DNA from: an uncultured bacterium
Lineage (GTDB): Bacteria > Cyanobacteriota > Vampirovibrionia > Gastranaerophilales > Gastranaerophilaceae
Direction of reading: 5' to 3'
Assembly (NCBI GenBank): GCA_900551675.1
Contig: URXH01000080.1
Coordinates: 1 to 8,113, forward strand
DNA length: 8,113 nt
Shown here: piece after piece, positions 6,055 through 8,113 of the stretch
How positions within the stretch are numbered: the stretch's first letter is position 1
Layout: every line of letters starts with the position of its first letter
Position numbers and translations under genes: made by a program
The notes under the pieces: generated by a model
What the model was told of the DNA's origin: nothing
What the model saw: only the letters and a program-made list of their open reading frames with translations
Database searches by the model: none

Positions 6055-6567
6055 ATGACAAAATTTGTTTCTGTCGGTAAAATTTTAAATTTTCACGGGA
6101 TAAAAGGCGAAGCAAAAGTCGGTTTTACGAAAAATCAGGCTGATTTTTTCTGTTCCCTGAATAAAGTGTTTGTAAAAATTGAACATGAATACAAACCTTT
6201 AAACATTGAAACCGTAAGGCTTCACAAAAATATTGCCCTTGTTAAATTTGAAGGTATTAACTCAATTAATGATTTAATGGAATATAAAGGAGCTTTTTTA
6301 TATGTTGAGGAAGCAACAATCAGAGAAGCTCTTGATGAAGATGAATTTTTAATTGATGAGCTTGTCAGTCTTGAAGTTTTTGATGAAAAAGGCGTTAAGC
6401 AGGGTTTTGTTGTCGGAGTATCAAATAACGGTGCAAATGATCTTTTATCTGTTAAGACAAAATCTAAAAATATTGTTTTAGTACCGTTTGTAAAAGCTAT
6501 TGTTACTGATGTGAATCTCAAAGAACGGAAAATCATTATAAATAATATAGAGGGATTGATTGAATGA
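6055..6567 (+). CDS. rimM: 16S rRNA processing / 30S maturation protein RimM
   Basis: RimM binds ribosomal protein S19 and helps the 30S head to mature and 16S rRNA to be processed. The protein has 170 residues, the usual length. The N-terminal domain (1-95) has the typical VGKILNFHGIKGEAKV opening (7-22). The C-terminal PRC-barrel (about 97-170) is seen in EFLIDELVSLEVFDEKG, GANDLLSVK (126-134) and LVPFVKAIVTDVNLKERKI (142-160), which ends in the strand pattern that closes the family. The gene starts 6 nt after the zinc-ribbon gene, with GGAAG at 6039-6043 giving a spacing of 11 nt. It overlaps trmD by 4 nt (ATGA). rimM next to trmD and rplS is the ancestral bacterial order (rpsP-rimM-trmD-rplS); rpsP is absent here and the zinc-ribbon gene occupies its side. 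Confidence 0.95.
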   Translation: MTKFVSVGKILNFHGIKGEAKVGFTKNQADFFCSLNKVFVKIEHEYKPLNIETVRLHKNIALVKFEGINSINDLMEYKGAFLYVEEATIREALDEDEFLIDELVSLEVFDEKGVKQGFVVGVSNNGANDLLSVKTKSKNIVLVPFVKAIVTDVNLKERKIIINNIEGLIE

Positions 6568-7364
6568 TTTTTGATGTTCTTACTCTGTTTCCGGAAATGA
6601 TTGAAAGTTCCTGCAGTTATAGTATTTTAAAACGTGCTGTTGATGCAGGCATAATACAAATTAATACTATAAACCCCAGAGATTACACGCTCAACAAACA
6701 TAAAAAAGTTGATGATACTCCTTATGGTGGTGGTGCTGGAATGGTAATTCAACCAGATGTTGTTTATGATGCATATAAATCTGTTATTTCAAATATTAAA
6801 GATGTAATGAATGTTACAAATTCAAAGAAAATAGAAAATACAGAAAATGTTGAAAAATTAACAAGAACAAGAGTTATCTATATGTCGCCACAAGGAAAAA
6901 AATTAGACCAACAAAAAGTAGAGGAACTATCAAAACAAGAACACTTAATTCTTCTATGTGGTCATTATGAGGGAATTGACCAGAGAGTACTGGACAGCAT
7001 AGTTGACGAAGAAATTTCAATTGGTGATTATGTATTAACAGGAGGAGAGTTACCAGCAATGGTGTTAATCGATTCTGTAAGTAGATATGTAGAAGGAGTT
7101 TTGAAAGATGGTTCAACAACAGAAGAATCATTTTCACAAGGACTTTTAGAATATCCACAGTATACAAGACCAGAGGTTTTTGAAGGACAACAGGTTCCAG
7201 AAGTATTACGCTCAGGTAACCATCAAATGATAGACAAGTGGAGAAGAGAGCAAAGTTTGAAAAGAACTTTGGAAAAAAGGCCAGACCTTTTGGAAAATGT
7301 TGATTTATCTGATGAGGATAAGAAAATTTTAGAAAAAATAGAAATGACGTGCCAAACCAAGTAG
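6564..7364 (+). CDS. trmD: tRNA (guanine37-N1)-methyltransferase TrmD
   Basis: TrmD methylates N1 of G37 in tRNAs reading CNN and similar codons, preventing +1 frameshifts; it is a homodimeric SPOUT enzyme with a trefoil knot. It has 266 residues. Visible motifs are FDVLTLFPEM (3-12), DDTPYGGGAGMV (50-61), VIYMSPQGKKLDQ (104-116), LLCGHYEGIDQRV (130-142), SIGDYVLTGGELPAM (152-166) and D170 in LIDSVSR, the expected catalytic Asp; R141 is the conserved Arg in GIDQR. EYPQYTRPEVF and HQMIDKWRREQSL complete the C-terminal RNA-binding part. It overlaps the rimM stop by 4 nt and has AGAGGG (6549-6554) 9 nt upstream. Odd points: an extra stretch of about 20 residues (roughly 76-102, Asn/Lys/Glu-rich) before VIYMSPQG, and a change in codon choice from about 6750 on, after which all seven prolines are CCA. 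Confidence 0.96.
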   Translation: MIFDVLTLFPEMIESSCSYSILKRAVDAGIIQINTINPRDYTLNKHKKVDDTPYGGGAGMVIQPDVVYDAYKSVISNIKDVMNVTNSKKIENTENVEKLTRTRVIYMSPQGKKLDQQKVEELSKQEHLILLCGHYEGIDQRVLDSIVDEEISIGDYVLTGGELPAMVLIDSVSRYVEGVLKDGSTTEESFSQGLLEYPQYTRPEVFEGQQVPEVLRSGNHQMIDKWRREQSLKRTLEKRPDLLENVDLSDEDKKILEKIEMTCQTK

Positions 7365-7383
7365 GCACCGCTCATAAAAAACG

Positions 7384-7408
7384 AAGGAGGTAAAGTTTGA
7401 AAAAATAA
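7384..7408 (+). other. Perfect Shine-Dalgarno followed by a three-codon frame
   Basis: AAGGAGGT at 7384-7391 is a full anti-16S match. It is followed 5 nt later by TTG AAA AAA TAA (7397-7408), encoding only M-K-K. No longer frame begins at a suitable distance. It could be a minimal leader cistron, a ribosome landing site that affects folding of the downstream leader, or the remnant of a lost gene. Whether it is translated cannot be told from the sequence. Confidence 0.4.
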
Positions 7409-7413
7409 TTATC

Positions 7414-7499
7414 ATTTGGCGTCGTTAAACTTCAATTTAAATTTAATCAACGTGCAAACGCACGTATCATAAATTTAAATTTTGTTTGCCTAGTCAAAT
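7414..7499 (+). promoter_or_regulatory. Structured mRNA leader upstream of rplS; candidate L19 autoregulatory element
   Basis: The core (7434-7481) is a hairpin. A 12-bp perfect inverted repeat AATTTAAATTTA / TAAATTTAAATT encloses a symmetric internal loop with ATCA on both sides (7446-7449, 7466-7469), then a 6-bp stem ACGTGC / GCACGT closing an AAAC loop. Further pairings extend it outward: AAAC (7427-7430) with GTTT (7484-7487), GGC (7418-7420) with GCC (7488-7490) and ATTT (7414-7417) with AAAT (7496-7499), leaving one-sided bulges. Rfam describes an L19 leader in low-GC Gram-positive bacteria; whether this one matches it I cannot verify. The T-rich stretch after the core stem (7479-7487) could give partial attenuation. 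rplS starts 47 nt after the structure. Confidence 0.55.
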
Positions 7500-7546
7500 A
7501 ACAATTCTTTTTCCAAACGAATAGTGCCTCAAGAAAGGAATGTAAA

Positions 7547-7993
7547 ATGGATATTATTAAATCAATAGAACACGAACAACTTAAGAATAAAATACCAGAA
7601 TTAAAAGTTGGTAATACAGTTAGAGTACACGTAAGAATCAAAGAAGGAAACAAAGAAAGAATCCAAGTTTTCGAAGGAATTATAATTAAAGTTCAAGGTG
7701 GAGGAGTTAACCAAACATTTACAGTAAGAAAAACATCTTACGGTGTTGGTGTAGAAAAAACATTCTTAATCCATTCACCATTAGTTGAAAAAGTTGAATT
7801 AGTTAGAGTAGGTAAAGCAAGAAGAGCTAGATTATTCTACCTAAGAGACAGAGTAGGTAAAGCCGCTAAAACTAAAGAAATGGTTGGAGCTAGAATTGAA
7901 AACAAAGAAATCGTTGTTAAAGAAAATTTAGCAGAAGAACCAGTTGTAGAAGCTACAGAAACTGTTGCTGAAACAGCAGAAAAAGCTGAATAG
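7547..7993 (+). CDS. rplS: Large-subunit ribosomal protein bL19
   Basis: bL19 sits at the 30S-50S interface of the ribosome. The protein has 148 residues against about 115 in most bacteria. The core (1-112) is unmistakable: MDIIKSIEHEQLKNKIPELK, VGNTVRVHVRIKEGNKERIQ, VFEGIIIKVQGGGVNQTF, TVRKTSYGVGVEKTFLIHSP and ARRARLFYLRDRVGKAAKTK. The extra C-terminal 35 or so residues are acidic and Ala/Val/Thr-rich (EEPVVEATETVAETAEKAE) and probably disordered. AAAGGAA at 7534-7540 is 6 nt before the ATG. Codon use is extreme: every Arg is AGA, every Pro CCA and every Gln CAA, fitting strong expression or a different origin from the genes before 6560. It is separated from trmD by a 182-nt structured leader and followed directly by an intrinsic terminator. 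Confidence 0.97.
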   Translation: MDIIKSIEHEQLKNKIPELKVGNTVRVHVRIKEGNKERIQVFEGIIIKVQGGGVNQTFTVRKTSYGVGVEKTFLIHSPLVEKVELVRVGKARRARLFYLRDRVGKAAKTKEMVGARIENKEIVVKENLAEEPVVEATETVAETAEKAE

Positions 7994-7999
7994 TTTATA

Positions 8000-8031
8000 A
8001 AAATACATCTTATAAGAGGTGTATTTTTTTT
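8000..8031 (+). terminator. Intrinsic terminator after rplS
   Basis: AAAATACATCTT (8000-8011) pairs with GAGGTGTATTTT (8016-8027) as a 12-bp stem with two G-U pairs and an ATAA loop. An eight-T run (8024-8031) overlaps and follows the 3' arm. It begins 7 nt after the rplS stop. Read from the other strand, the stem is followed by a five-T run, so it may work weakly in both directions. Confidence 0.9.
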
Positions 8032-8040
8032 ATATAGTAG

Positions 8041-8067
8041 GAAAGTTCTCCTTGTAGGAGGATTTTC
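8041..8067. other. Second perfect hairpin, without a T-run
   Basis: GAAAGTTCTCCT (8041-8052) and AGGAGGATTTTC (8056-8067) pair along 12 bp, with two G-U pairs and a TGT loop, 9 nt after the T-run of the rplS terminator. No T-run follows on either strand. It could protect transcripts that read through, act as a leader element of a gene beyond the window, or be the end of a small repeat. The remaining bases to 8113 hold no gene that I can see. Confidence 0.5.
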
Positions 8068-8113
8068 TGTACTAGATAAATATGGCGAGTCTTAAATTTT
8101 CTTAAAATTTTTA

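Noticed and set aside
7349..7368. GTGCC/GGCAC hairpin across the trmD stop as a terminator or attenuator
   Set aside because: It has only five pairs with a 10-nt loop and no T-run. An alternative pairing of GGCAC with GTGCC at 7524-7528 is possible but speculative.

Overview
The window is an AT-rich piece of a bacterial chromosome, made of housekeeping and accessory genes with short intergenic gaps, Shine-Dalgarno starts and Gram-positive-style promoters. The truncated first gene encodes a type IV pilin-like protein with an AFTLAEVLITLGIIGVVAA-type prepilin segment. The minus-strand orphan begins MKISAIGPQLYFNG. To my recollection both styles are common in gut Gastranaerophilales (Melainabacteria/Vampirovibrionia). 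A Clostridia-type host cannot be excluded, and no 16S rRNA or lineage-specific marker is present.

Layout. Positions 1-788 hold the 3' part of the pilin-like gene. Positions 882-1886 hold an acyl-CoA dehydratase activase (BcrA/BadF/HgdC-type ATPase) with no dehydratase beside it. A convergent minus-strand gene (1920-2606) encodes an unrecognised single-pass membrane protein. A plus-strand run follows from about 2743: a YkgJ-type cysteine-cluster protein, rlmN (23S rRNA A2503/tRNA A37 methyltransferase) and dtd (D-aminoacyl-tRNA deacylase), with gaps of 3-5 nt. A very good promoter at 4898-4926 (TTGCAA, 17 bp, extended TATAAT) starts a second run: an unrecognised zinc-ribbon, low-complexity, duplicated-domain protein (5035-6048), then rimM, trmD and rplS. 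rplS is preceded by a long structured leader and followed by a strong intrinsic terminator at 8000-8031.

How the genes fit together. From about 2743 to 7993 almost everything concerns translation: rRNA/tRNA methylation (RlmN, TrmD), removal of mischarged D-aminoacyl-tRNA (Dtd), 30S maturation (RimM) and the 50S protein L19. The unknown zinc-ribbon protein is the first gene of the rimM-trmD-rplS unit. That placement makes an RNA- or ribosome-related role plausible but unproven.

Most worth a second look: (1) the architecture of the 5035-6048 protein; (2) the structured rplS leader with a perfect Shine-Dalgarno in front of a three-codon frame; (3) a sharp change of codon usage inside trmD that continues through rplS, suggesting recombination, an assembly junction or expression-driven codon selection.
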